From: Candidatus Vicinibacter affinis
GTDB lineage: Bacteria > Bacteroidota > Bacteroidia > Chitinophagales > Saprospiraceae
Reading direction: 5' to 3'
Assembly (NCBI GenBank): GCA_016714365.1
Contig: JADJNH010000007.1
Span: 1-64,000, forward strand
Length of the DNA stretch: 64,000 nt
Positions 17,481 to 25,761 of this stretch are shown here, one piece after another. The notes under the pieces were generated by a model. The model did no database searches. It was not told the origin of the DNA and saw only the letters and a list, made by a program, of their open reading frames with translations. The first letter of the stretch is position 1; the number at the start of each line of letters is the position of its first letter. A program made the translations under genes and the position numbers.

Positions 17481-19496
17481 CTAATTCTTCAACCATTTAT
17501 CCAGCCAGCCAAAATATTCTTTCTGCCAGAGCAATCCATTTTGTGGCGTTTGAATCCAGTGCCCTTCTTCCGGGAATAGAACCAATCTGCTTGGTATGTT
17601 TTTCAATTGTGCAGCCTGGTAGGCTTGCAGTCCTTCGCTGACAGGTACCCGAAAATCTTTTTCTCCATGCATGACCATGATCGGAGTATCCCAATTTTGT
17701 ACATACTTGTGCGGTGAAAATTTTTCATATTGCATGGCGTGGGCTTTATCCCAGAAAGGTCCACCAAAATCATAATTTACAAACCACATTTCTTCGGTAG
17801 TTCCGTACATGGATTCCAGATTATAGACACCACAATGAGAGATGAAACATTTAAATCGCTTGTTGTGATTTCCTGCTAGGTAGTAAACGGAATATCCGCC
17901 AAAACTTGCACCAACGGCTCCCAATCTATCTTTATCAACAAAAGGTTCCTTGGCTGCATCGTCGATGGCACTCAAATAGTCTTTCATGCATTGTCCTCCC
18001 CAATCTTTGGAGATGGCAAGATTCCACTCATGACCAAAACCAGGCATCCCTCTGCGGCAAGGTGCCACAATCACATAACCCTTGGAGGCCATCAACTGGA
18101 GATTCCAGCGATAAGAAAAAAATTGGCTCACGGTGGATTGCGGTCCACCCTGACAATACAACAAGGTAGGATATTTTTTCTTTGGATCAAAGTCCGGAGG
18201 AAGAATCGTCCATACCAACATTTTTTTACCATCCGTAGTCTGAATCCATTTTTGCCGGACCTCTGCTTTTTTGATTTTATCCCAGATGCTTTTGTTAATC
18301 TGCGTCAATTGAACCGCTTCGCCCGTCATCCCGTGAATGGAATATATCTCTGCCGGATTGGTCATCGAAACTCTTGAGCCGATCAATCCTTTTGGACTTA
18401 CGAGGATACTTTGGTAATCATGAATTCCGGTAGTGAGTTGTTTTACTTTAGCAGTTGCAATGTCTTGCATCATGATCTGGTTGCAGGCATTTACAGCACT
18501 GATGAAATAAATAAATTTTCCGTCCTTAGAAAAAGTGGCATGTTCGGCATTGTTGTCATACTTAGTGCCCAACATCTTTTTTTCTCCGGATTTCAGATTG
18601 TAGAGGATAAGTTGATCTTTATCCGCTTCATAGGTTGGTGTCAACATGGCATTCCACAGCAGCGAGTTGCCGTCAGGAGAGAAGATCGGAGATTTATCAT
18701 ATCCCTGATTGAATCCACTGATGTTGCGGGTAGATTTAGTTTGAATGTCGTAAAGAAAAATATCGGTATTGGTGTTGAGTGCATAGTCTTTGCCGCTGTA
18801 TTTCTTACAACTGTAGGCTATCATTTTGCCATCGGGTGAAAAACTCACTTGCTCAATTCCATCATTGGGTTCCACAGGAGCTTCAAATGGTTCATTAACA
18901 ATGTTGACAGGATCGCCATAAAGCATCCCGTTTTTATACTCGACGGTAAAAACATTGCTGTCATGGCCATCGTCCCAGGTTTTCCAGTGACGATACATGA
19001 GATCATTGTACAAACGGGCGTTTGCAAGCGGCAGGCCGGGATAAGTTTCCGCAGTTGTTTTACGGTATTTCACATCCTGCAGGAAAGCTATTCTGTCGTT
19101 GGTAGGCGCAATCACAAATCCATTCATCTCCAGGTCAGCGAGTTTGTATTGATCGCTTCCATCAGGATTGCAGGAATAAAGGAGACCATTTGCAAGAAAC
19201 AGGATTTTTTTTCCATCCGGCGTAAATCTGGCATTGTTTTCATGCCCTTCATAATTCGTTATTTTTACCGGAGGGGTAGTTCCATCGGTCTTGCAGACGT
19301 ACAGGTCTGTATTCCCCTTATTGGCTACGATGTTGAAATAAGTAACTGAATAAACCACGCTTCCGCCATCCGGAGAAACATCTTCCAGTGCCGCACGGCC
19401 AAGTTTCCAAAGCGTCTCCTCGGTGAGCAATTCAGTTTGGGCATGGAGAACAAGGTTCGTTACAATAAAAATAAAAAGCAAGTTTAGGTACTTCAT
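17481..19496 (-). CDS. S9-family prolyl oligopeptidase-type peptidase
   Basis: This 671-residue protein has a signal peptide (LLFIFIVTNLVLHAQ), then an N-terminal beta-propeller of TolB/WD40-like repeats (VSPDGGSVVYS, FTPDGKKILF, FSPDGKMIAYS, FSPDGNSLLWN, FSKDGKFIYF) and a C-terminal alpha/beta hydrolase domain. The catalytic triad is visible as S531 in GASFGGYS, D614 in HGEKDFRVP and H646 in EEGHWIQ. Its size and architecture match secreted dipeptidyl- or acylaminoacyl-peptidase-like S9 enzymes of Bacteroidota, which release dipeptides from peptides in the periplasm. The exact specificity (DPP IV, DPP5 or acyl-peptidase) is not clear from sequence. Confidence 0.9.
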   Translation of the reverse strand: MKYLNLLFIFIVTNLVLHAQTELLTEETLWKLGRAALEDVSPDGGSVVYSVTYFNIVANKGNTDLYVCKTDGTTPPVKITNYEGHENNARFTPDGKKILFLANGLLYSCNPDGSDQYKLADLEMNGFVIAPTNDRIAFLQDVKYRKTTAETYPGLPLANARLYNDLMYRHWKTWDDGHDSNVFTVEYKNGMLYGDPVNIVNEPFEAPVEPNDGIEQVSFSPDGKMIAYSCKKYSGKDYALNTNTDIFLYDIQTKSTRNISGFNQGYDKSPIFSPDGNSLLWNAMLTPTYEADKDQLILYNLKSGEKKMLGTKYDNNAEHATFSKDGKFIYFISAVNACNQIMMQDIATAKVKQLTTGIHDYQSILVSPKGLIGSRVSMTNPAEIYSIHGMTGEAVQLTQINKSIWDKIKKAEVRQKWIQTTDGKKMLVWTILPPDFDPKKKYPTLLYCQGGPQSTVSQFFSYRWNLQLMASKGYVIVAPCRRGMPGFGHEWNLAISKDWGGQCMKDYLSAIDDAAKEPFVDKDRLGAVGASFGGYSVYYLAGNHNKRFKCFISHCGVYNLESMYGTTEEMWFVNYDFGGPFWDKAHAMQYEKFSPHKYVQNWDTPIMVMHGEKDFRVPVSEGLQAYQAAQLKNIPSRLVLFPEEGHWIQTPQNGLLWQKEYFGWLDKWLKN

Positions 19497-19533
19497 ATTA
19501 GTTTAATTCAAAATAAAAAATTGTATGATGCGA

Positions 19534-19851
19534 TCAGGCCTGGGCGGTAGGTGTGTTAAATGACATAGGAGGAAATTGCGGCGGCTCCGGATCCTGAATG
19601 GTTCCGAACTGATTTTCAAACTTACTTACATTGTCCGCCAGGGCCTTCAGGAGCCTCTTGGCATGTTGCGGTGTAAGGATTATTCTGGACTTCACTTTTG
19701 CCTTAGGTATGTTGGGCATAAGCCTTATAAAGTCCAGTACAAACTCAGAGTGCGAGTGAGAAATGATTGCCAGATTTGAATAAACGCCTTCCGATACTTT
19801 TTCAGAAAGCTCGATGTTGATTTCATTGGGATTCTTTGGTTGATCAGCCAT
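19534..19851 (-). CDS. DUF3467 domain protein
   Basis: The 105-residue protein matches the DUF3467 family (INIELSEKVSEGVYSNLAII, HSEFVLDFIRLMPNIPKAKV, RIILTPQHAKRLLKAL). It is short, cytoplasmic and without a signal peptide. The family is widespread in Bacteroidota and has no established function that I know. It ends 37 bp upstream of the S9 peptidase gene on the same strand. Confidence 0.85.
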   Translation of the reverse strand: MADQPKNPNEINIELSEKVSEGVYSNLAIISHSHSEFVLDFIRLMPNIPKAKVKSRIILTPQHAKRLLKALADNVSKFENQFGTIQDPEPPQFPPMSFNTPTAQA

Positions 19852-19914
19852 TTTTTAGATTTTAGTTGCAAATTTAAAGATTAAACAATAAAAACCGCAA
19901 ACTGGTTTTCAAGG

Positions 19915-20132
19915 GGGACCATAGAAGCTGCATTTTAAAAAGCCATGATCTTATAACATCTCACTCATGGCGTGGCATCTTTGCTAAAAGATTTAGGTAG
20001 CGTGTTGCATTTAAAATGCTGGAATCGTAATGCATCGCAGTTTCAAACTGCGACGAGCAAACAAAGCTTCAAACAACCTGAAATTAATTTTCAAATATAA
20101 TTTTCAAATTATAAATTAACTAATTAACTCAT
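19915..20132. repeat. Intergenic palindromic repeat, left part, cut by the IS4 element
   Basis: This is a divergent copy of the dispersed repeat seen again at 25112-25668 and 30718-31140. It contains a GCATTTAAAATGC-type palindrome and TCGCAGTTTCAAACTGCGA (19 bp, inverted repeat) followed by the CGACGAgCAAACAAAGCTTC tail and an AT-rich stretch. The copy breaks at 20132 and resumes at 21538 after the inserted IS. Confidence 0.75.
20123..20132. repeat. Target-site duplication, left copy
   Basis: ATTAACTCAT directly precedes the left inverted repeat and is repeated exactly at 21538-21547. Confidence 0.8.
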
Positions 20133-20231
20133 CACTGTTGTCCGGGGAAAGTTATAAAAATGAAAGTAGGTCCTGTATTATAGGTAGTTTCACAAGGAAA
20201 AAGTGTAATTTTTAAAATGCAAGCCCCCCCG

Positions 20232-20960
20232 TTAAGAAGAACTGAACAAATTAGGTTCTAATTCTAACATTTTTTCCTTGTAATTATTAAGAGAATCTTC
20301 TGGACTATTTAAAAAATCTATTAGGTTTATATAATTCATTAAATGGAGTCTTATCATTCCTCTGAGATTGGAATATGACCAGTTCCTTTTTAGAACTCTT
20401 TTAATAATGTTAAGTAACAAATCCGTAATTAATGCGCACCAAATTTGTATGGTTATTGCATTTTCACTATCTCCTAAAAAGTATTGAAGGGGATAATTTT
20501 GTTTAAGTCGTTTGAATAGGAGTTCAATCTGCCATCTCTGTTTGTAAATATTTGCCACAGTAGATGCTTTGAATTTCATGTCATTGGTAATAAAGTTAAA
20601 TTTTTTACCTGAGGTTAAATCTTTAAACCCAATTCTTCGGGCACATATACTTTGTGTGCTTTTATTGCTTGGTCGACCTAAGTTTACAACGTCATCAGCA
20701 ATTACGCCCAGAGATTTTTCATCACTGCTTAAGGGCCTTGAATCAACAAGTACTTGATAAGCTGTTTCAGCCATTCTAGTTACCCATATGACCTGTTCCT
20801 GATCCCATTTATGAAATTGTGCATAGCTATTATAACCTTTATCTAAGACCACTATGGCTCCTGGAGCTAGCTTTAAAAAGGGAAAAATATCCTTGTCGTT
20901 TTTAATTGCTTCGGTAATTTGTACAAACTCGGGAACCATGTTCTCGGCCTTGACTATCAT
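20232..20960 (-). CDS. IS4 transposase, C-terminal part (second frame)
   Basis: This 242-residue frame carries the second catalytic aspartate (VVLDKGYNSY) and the IS4 YREK signature (YKQRWQIELLFKRLK, spacing Y-2-R-3-E-6-K). Its ATG overlaps the stop of the upstream frame (ATGA at 20957-20960). The same frame is open further upstream as far as an A-rich run, where it reads KKGGAKAHMIVKAE, the family sequence expected to join the first part. So it belongs to one protein split by a -1 frame change at about 20980-20984. Confidence 0.8.
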   Translation of the reverse strand: MIVKAENMVPEFVQITEAIKNDKDIFPFLKLAPGAIVVLDKGYNSYAQFHKWDQEQVIWVTRMAETAYQVLVDSRPLSSDEKSLGVIADDVVNLGRPSNKSTQSICARRIGFKDLTSGKKFNFITNDMKFKASTVANIYKQRWQIELLFKRLKQNYPLQYFLGDSENAITIQIWCALITDLLLNIIKRVLKRNWSYSNLRGMIRLHLMNYINLIDFLNSPEDSLNNYKEKMLELEPNLFSSS

Positions 20961-21472
20961 ATGTGCTTTTGCACCTCCCTTTTTCTTCCATTGAAGGCAT
21001 GCGTTCCCATCCCTTTCATCACCTCATTAAACAAGCTAATTGTTGTAGAATCCACTAAAAACAATCTCTTTTTAACATCTTTTTCCTCGAGGCTGTCCGG
21101 GGAATTCCGATAATAATAATTATAAAGTTCATGATAGACATTTTGGAAGAATAACGAACTTCGACGACTATTGGCGTCTGACAAAGTGCTTCTGCGCGGC
21201 ACATTCCTTAAACCTAAATGGTTAAGTTTATGAAAACAAGCCAGTAAACCTGTAGTAACTTCTCGGATAGAGGTGCACTTTTCCAAGCTGGTGTAAAGCA
21301 TAGTAACCAAATGATCATAGGCCATGAACTTCTTGCAATAGCGATCTGCGTTATACTTTAGGGAGGCATTGCTTATGATATGCTTTGGTATCAAAGAAAT
21401 TAGCTGATTGAAGATCGGCTGTCCGGTAAAAAAAGTACTTTTGCTCATTGTAGTAGTTTTTGATTTGCACAA
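20957..21472 (-). CDS. IS4 transposase, N-terminal part (DUF4372), first frame
   Basis: This 171-residue frame starts at an ATG at 21472 and holds the DUF4372 N-terminal domain (FNQLISLIPKHIIS, TMLYTSLEKCTSIREV, LSDANSRRS) and the first catalytic aspartate (LFLVDSTTISLF). It ends out of frame after GTHAFNGRKREVQKHI. The expected family sequence continues in the -1 frame, from A5 run 20980-20984 (plus strand TTTTT). Either programmed frameshifting, stop-restart at the ATGA overlap, a one-base mutation or a sequencing error could explain the split. Confidence 0.8.
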   Translation of the reverse strand: MCKSKTTTMSKSTFFTGQPIFNQLISLIPKHIISNASLKYNADRYCKKFMAYDHLVTMLYTSLEKCTSIREVTTGLLACFHKLNHLGLRNVPRRSTLSDANSRRSSLFFQNVYHELYNYYYRNSPDSLEEKDVKKRLFLVDSTTISLFNEVMKGMGTHAFNGRKREVQKHI

Positions 21473-21537
21473 TAAAAATAACTACAAAATGGGGGCTCTA
21501 ATAAGGCCCCCTTTTATTTTTTTCCCGGACAACAGTG

Positions 21538-21613
21538 ATTAACTCATTAGCTCATTGACTAATTTTCACATTCTCTTTTGGCATCACAGTTTCAAACTGC
21601 GACGAACAAAAGG
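21538..21613. repeat. Intergenic palindromic repeat, right part after the IS, with target duplication
   Basis: The first 10 bp (ATTAACTCAT) are the right target duplication. The remainder matches the second half of the 230-bp unit at 25208-25437, including TTTTGGCATcaCAGTTT and AAACTGCGACGAACAAA. Confidence 0.75.
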
Positions 21614-21850
21614 GGTAAATAAGGAAAATTTTATTGCAATTGTTAAAAATAATTTAGGAAACATGGAATGAAATAACTATTTTTGTTTAGGGGTAAACAA
21701 CAATTTCATACTTCGTCTTGTATTGCTTTGGTATAAGGAGTTACAAACATTCATCAATGGCGTGTTAATATTTTGATTTTCAATTAGTTAATCATCTTCT
21801 TAACGGATTTAAAGAGCCAAAGCAAAGAATCTCACTTTCAATTACTTATT

Positions 21851-24800
21851 ATGAAAAACAAAATTTGTATTCCCTTCATTCTAACCTTATTTTATTGTGC
21901 TTCCATTTTCTCCCAAACTTGGCAGAAACTAAATGGTCCTTATGGATTGGCAGTTTCTGCATCATTAATTACAAAAGATAAAGGTGAAATTTATTGTTTT
22001 GTATATGGTTATGCCTCGGGAAAGGCCTTATATCATTCTACAAACCAAGGGAAGAGTTGGAACGCTATTTCGCTGGCTTCCATAAATGCCTCCATTCAAT
22101 ATGTTAATAAATTATTAGAATCACCTTCGGGAGATATTTTTCTTTCTACCAACAATCGGCTATATAAACTTGATAAAACAACCAATAATTGGTATATGTT
22201 TCCTCAAGTTTTTACAGCATTTGATTATGCCTTTTCTCCTACAGGAAATAAAATTTACGTAGCAAGTAAAGATGGCTTATATATTTCTTCCGATGGACTT
22301 AAATTTACAAAATTTCAAAGTTGGTCTCTTTCGTCCACTGAGTTATTATGCTTGGGTAACGACAATAATTTTGTTCGTCAAGTCAACGGAACAAATGTGA
22401 GTATTTGGAGATTTAGTGATGCGAATGGAAAATTTATAGGATTTTCAAATTCTCAATGTTGTCGCTCCCTCTTTTTTCATAATAAGTCAAATACTCTGTT
22501 TGACTATGATAAAGAAATTTATTCCTCATTGGATTATGGGAAAACCTGGACAAAAGTATCGACACCAAACAATGTAATTTTTAAGAGTTTACTTGAATTA
22601 AGCGATGGTACAATTTTAGGATTTGGTCCACAGGTTTACGAATCAAAAGACAATGGCTTGAACTGGACCAAATCGCAAGAATATTCCTATGAAATTACGT
22701 CTACCTATTTTTCAAATTTTTCTTTAAGCAAATCCAACAATGATGAAATCGTTCTTTTAGAAAATAATGCTAGCCATTTAATACGTCGAAATACCAATCT
22801 TGAAATATTAGACCTTGGTCTAAAAGAAACTGAAATTTATGATTTAAAACAATTTGGTCAAAATAATATATATTGTTCAACGGATATATATCCCCAAGTT
22901 TCATTTGATGATGGTTCAAGCTGGAATATAATTCCTGACAAGAATATATCCAGTGTATTATTATGGAAGGATGGTTCTGTTGGTTATAAATTAAACAATG
23001 ATTTAGTCCTCAGTACAGACAAACTAAAAACATTTGTTAAAAAGCCTTTGCCGACAGTTACGATTGGTCATATGGTTTTAGATAACAATGAGAATATTCT
23101 TTTAATTGATTCAGACAAGGTGTATACTTCAAGCGATAAAGGAGGCTCATGGCAATTAAAAGCAAAGAACCTAATGAACCCTATGACAAATAAGTATGAT
23201 GAAGTATTTATCAATGCTCAAAATGTCATTTATATAAAAACCTATCCGAATGCTGAATTTTTTTATTCATTGGATTTAGGATTAAGTTGGACTAAGTTCA
23301 ATCCAACTGGTCTTGATAATTACAATACCTTATACTTGACCAGCAACAATACTTTTGTATGGGAATCATATGGTAATTTTAACTACACCATAAGATATTC
23401 TTCTGATTTTTTTAAAACTTATCATGAAATACAAGCTGATAAAAACTCATCCTTATATTATGTGGATGCATATACAAACTTATATTTTTTTAAATATAAG
23501 GATACCCTTTCTGTTAGGAATTTGATCAACGATCAGGCCATTATCATTCCCTTTACTGGATTTAAAAATATTAATTTGGAGTCCTTTAGAATTTATAGAG
23601 GTCAGAACAATTATTTATATGCTACTATCAATGGTAATCCTGTATTTAAATTTAGTGAAGTTCTACCAACAGATGAATGCACTATTCAAGGAAATGTATT
23701 CATCGATGAAAATTTAGATTGTATTAAAGCTACTGGTGAAAACAAAACGAACACATTTCAACTAGAAGCTGCAGGGGGAGGATTTCGTTACTTTACAACC
23801 GTATCTAGTAAAGGAGATTACAAATTTATTGTTGGGCCAGGCACTTACGACCTGAATCTTATCAGTAAATCACCCTTATGGAAAGAATGTAATTTTCCAA
23901 AGAATTTTAGTATTCAAGCCCAACAGATTATTAACCAAAATAATATTCTCGTTCAACTCACTGAAGAATGTGCAGATTTGACAACCAGTCTTGTGATGGG
24001 TAGGTTGAGGAGATGTTTTAGTAACAATAAAGCATATATTCAAATAGTTAATGAAGGAATTATTTCTTCTAAAAACACTAATCTTAGTGTAAAAATGGAT
24101 CCATTTTTTGAAAAAATAATCACTTCCATAAATCCAATAAGTGTAAGTAATAATAATTACAACTTTATAATCCCAGAAATACTACCCGCTGAAAAAATTC
24201 TCATTGAATTCTCGTTCAATGTATCTTGTAATTCATCGCTTAGCCAGGAGCATTGTATTACCACAGTACTTTTGAATAATGAAAAATGTAAATCTTATAA
24301 CAATCCAACATTAAATTCTTCTGTCTGCGGGAAGAATTTTGGATCCTGGGACCCCAATTATAAGGATGCAATAGTCCATGGCATTTCATCAGAATCCTTT
24401 GTCCGTACAGATGATGAAATCGAATATGTAATTCACTTCCAAAACACAGGAACAGATACTGCCTTTGACATTTCAATTACTGATCAGTTAGATTCAAAAC
24501 TTATTTGGTCAAGCATTAGGCCAATCGATGCCAGCCATAAATTTTCTTATACTTTGAACCCGATGGGGGTTTTAGAAATTAAATTTGACAATATACAACT
24601 TCCTGACAGCAATGTCAATGAATCCAAGTCCCATGGGTATTTCAAGTATTCCATACAACCCATTCAAAATTTAGAACCTGGAGATGTAATTCATAATGTT
24701 GCAGATATTTACTTTGATAAAAATTTTCCTATAAGCACCAACGATGCTTTTGTTAAATTAAGTATTGCTACTAATACAGTTGGTGATCTCGAAAATTCAA

Positions 24801-25039
24801 TTCTTTACGCCATACCAAATCCTGCTAAAGAAGAAGTTTTCATCAAATTACCAGATCAGTTTTCAAATACAAAACTCAGTATTAGTATCCTTTCTACAGA
24901 CTCAAGATTAATTCGAAGATTCCCATTTCAAGGACAATCCCTGTTAATTTCCAGGGATGGACTTGCGAATGGCGTTTACTTTGTAACTGTTCAAAATGGG
25001 AATGGCCAATATGCGACCTGTAAGTTAGTATTTAAATAA
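21851..25039 (+). CDS. Large secreted BNR-repeat protein with DUF7619 and T9SS sorting domain
   Basis: The 1,062-residue protein has a signal peptide (ILTLFYCASIFSQ). Residues about 25-610 contain sialidase/BNR Asp-box-like motifs (STNQGKSWNAI, SLDYGKTWTKV, SKDNGLNWTKS, SSDKGGSWQLK, SLDLGLSWTKF), typical of a beta-propeller that is not necessarily enzymatic. A cysteine-containing segment (CTIQGNVFIDENLDC) begins an SdrD B-like or carboxypeptidase-regulatory-like domain. From about residue 833 (DPNYKDAIVHG) to 970 is a DUF7619 domain with the conserved-repeat pattern HFQNTGTDTAFDISITDQLD. The last 75 residues (AIPNPAKEEVFIKL to CKLVFK) are a T9SS type A sorting domain. It is likely surface exposed; the role is unknown. 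Confidence 0.88.
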   Translation: MKNKICIPFILTLFYCASIFSQTWQKLNGPYGLAVSASLITKDKGEIYCFVYGYASGKALYHSTNQGKSWNAISLASINASIQYVNKLLESPSGDIFLSTNNRLYKLDKTTNNWYMFPQVFTAFDYAFSPTGNKIYVASKDGLYISSDGLKFTKFQSWSLSSTELLCLGNDNNFVRQVNGTNVSIWRFSDANGKFIGFSNSQCCRSLFFHNKSNTLFDYDKEIYSSLDYGKTWTKVSTPNNVIFKSLLELSDGTILGFGPQVYESKDNGLNWTKSQEYSYEITSTYFSNFSLSKSNNDEIVLLENNASHLIRRNTNLEILDLGLKETEIYDLKQFGQNNIYCSTDIYPQVSFDDGSSWNIIPDKNISSVLLWKDGSVGYKLNNDLVLSTDKLKTFVKKPLPTVTIGHMVLDNNENILLIDSDKVYTSSDKGGSWQLKAKNLMNPMTNKYDEVFINAQNVIYIKTYPNAEFFYSLDLGLSWTKFNPTGLDNYNTLYLTSNNTFVWESYGNFNYTIRYSSDFFKTYHEIQADKNSSLYYVDAYTNLYFFKYKDTLSVRNLINDQAIIIPFTGFKNINLESFRIYRGQNNYLYATINGNPVFKFSEVLPTDECTIQGNVFIDENLDCIKATGENKTNTFQLEAAGGGFRYFTTVSSKGDYKFIVGPGTYDLNLISKSPLWKECNFPKNFSIQAQQIINQNNILVQLTEECADLTTSLVMGRLRRCFSNNKAYIQIVNEGIISSKNTNLSVKMDPFFEKIITSINPISVSNNNYNFIIPEILPAEKILIEFSFNVSCNSSLSQEHCITTVLLNNEKCKSYNNPTLNSSVCGKNFGSWDPNYKDAIVHGISSESFVRTDDEIEYVIHFQNTGTDTAFDISITDQLDSKLIWSSIRPIDASHKFSYTLNPMGVLEIKFDNIQLPDSNVNESKSHGYFKYSIQPIQNLEPGDVIHNVADIYFDKNFPISTNDAFVKLSIATNTVGDLENSILYAIPNPAKEEVFIKLPDQFSNTKLSISILSTDSRLIRRFPFQGQSLLISRDGLANGVYFVTVQNGNGQYATCKLVFK

Positions 25040-25111
25040 TTGTTTTAACTTAATATTAGGTTTGTATTTCGAAAATACCTTTTGAATTAAACAGCTGAAA
25101 GGACTGAATAT

Positions 25112-25668
25112 AGGTGCTGCGTTTTTGTTAAAAGATTGAAGTAATGAACCGCATTTTAAAATGCTACAAGCATATTGCATCGCAGTTTCAAACTGCGACG
25201 AACAAACAGGTGCTGCGTTTTTGTTAAAAGATTGAAGTAATGAATCGCATTTTAAAATGCTACAAGCATATCGCATCGCAGTTTCAAACTGCGACGAACA
25301 AACAAAGCTTCAAACAACCTGAAATTAATTTTCAAATATAATTTTCAAATTATAAATTAACTAATTAACTCATTAGCTCATTGACTAATTTTCACATTCT
25401 CTTTTGGCATTTCAGTTTGAAACTGCGACGAACAAACAGGTGCTGCGTTTTTGTTAAAAGATTGAAGTAATGAACCGCATTTTAAAATGCTACAAGCATA
25501 TCGCATCGCAGTTTCAAACTGCGACGAACAAACAAAGCTTCAAACAACCTGAAATTAATTTTCAAATATAATTTTCAAATTATAAATTAACTAATTAACT
25601 CATTAGCTCATTGACTAATTTTCACATTCTCTTTTGGCATTTCAGTTTGAAACTGCGACGAACAAAAG
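25112..25668. repeat. Tandem block of palindromic intergenic repeats
   Basis: The block is one 96-bp unit (25112-25207) followed by two nearly identical 230-bp units (25208-25437 and 25438-25667). Each unit starts AGGTGCTGCGTTTTTGTTAA and holds the palindrome GCATTTTAAAATGC and the inverted repeat TCGCAGTTTCAAACTGCGA. The longer units add an AT-rich part and end in TTTCAGTTTGAAACTGCGA. Open frames across this block come from the repeats and are not genes. Confidence 0.85.
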
Positions 25669-25700
25669 GAAATAAATATTCAGAATTGATAAATTTTTTA

Positions 25701-25736
25701 ATAAAAAAAATAGGGGTTACACAACCCCTATTTTTT
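25701..25736 (-). terminator. Rho-independent terminator, bidirectional, mainly for the FAS1 gene
   Basis: A perfect stem TAGGGGTT/AACCCCTA with an acac loop lies between an A run on the left and a T run on the right. On the minus strand the stem is followed by eight T, just after the FAS1 gene; it can also stop transcripts coming from the left. Confidence 0.85.
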
Positions 25737-25761
25737 AAAATTACCCAACATCAAGAACAAA

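Larger units (their letters stand above)
20133..21537 (-). mobile_element. IS4-family insertion sequence, about 1,405 bp
   Basis: The ends are inverted repeats: CACTGTTGTCCGGGGAAA at the left and the reverse complement of CACTGTTGTCCGGGAAAA at the right. A 10-bp target duplication (ATTAACTCAT) flanks both ends, which fits the 8-13 bp usual for IS4-family elements. The transposase lies on the minus strand in two frames. A GC-rich hairpin at 21491-21511 just inside the right end, upstream of the transposase start, may limit outside transcription entering the element. The insertion splits a copy of the local intergenic repeat, whose two halves match intact copies elsewhere. Confidence 0.85.

Noticed and set aside
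25025..25276. An 83-codon minus-strand open frame across the tandem intergenic repeats
   Set aside because: Its sequence is the repeat itself translated twice (YACSILKC...LLQSFNKNAAP); it has no independent support as a gene.
25112..25668. Palindromic repeats considered as a CRISPR array
   Set aside because: Units are 96 and 230 bp with no unique spacers, and no cas gene is nearby.
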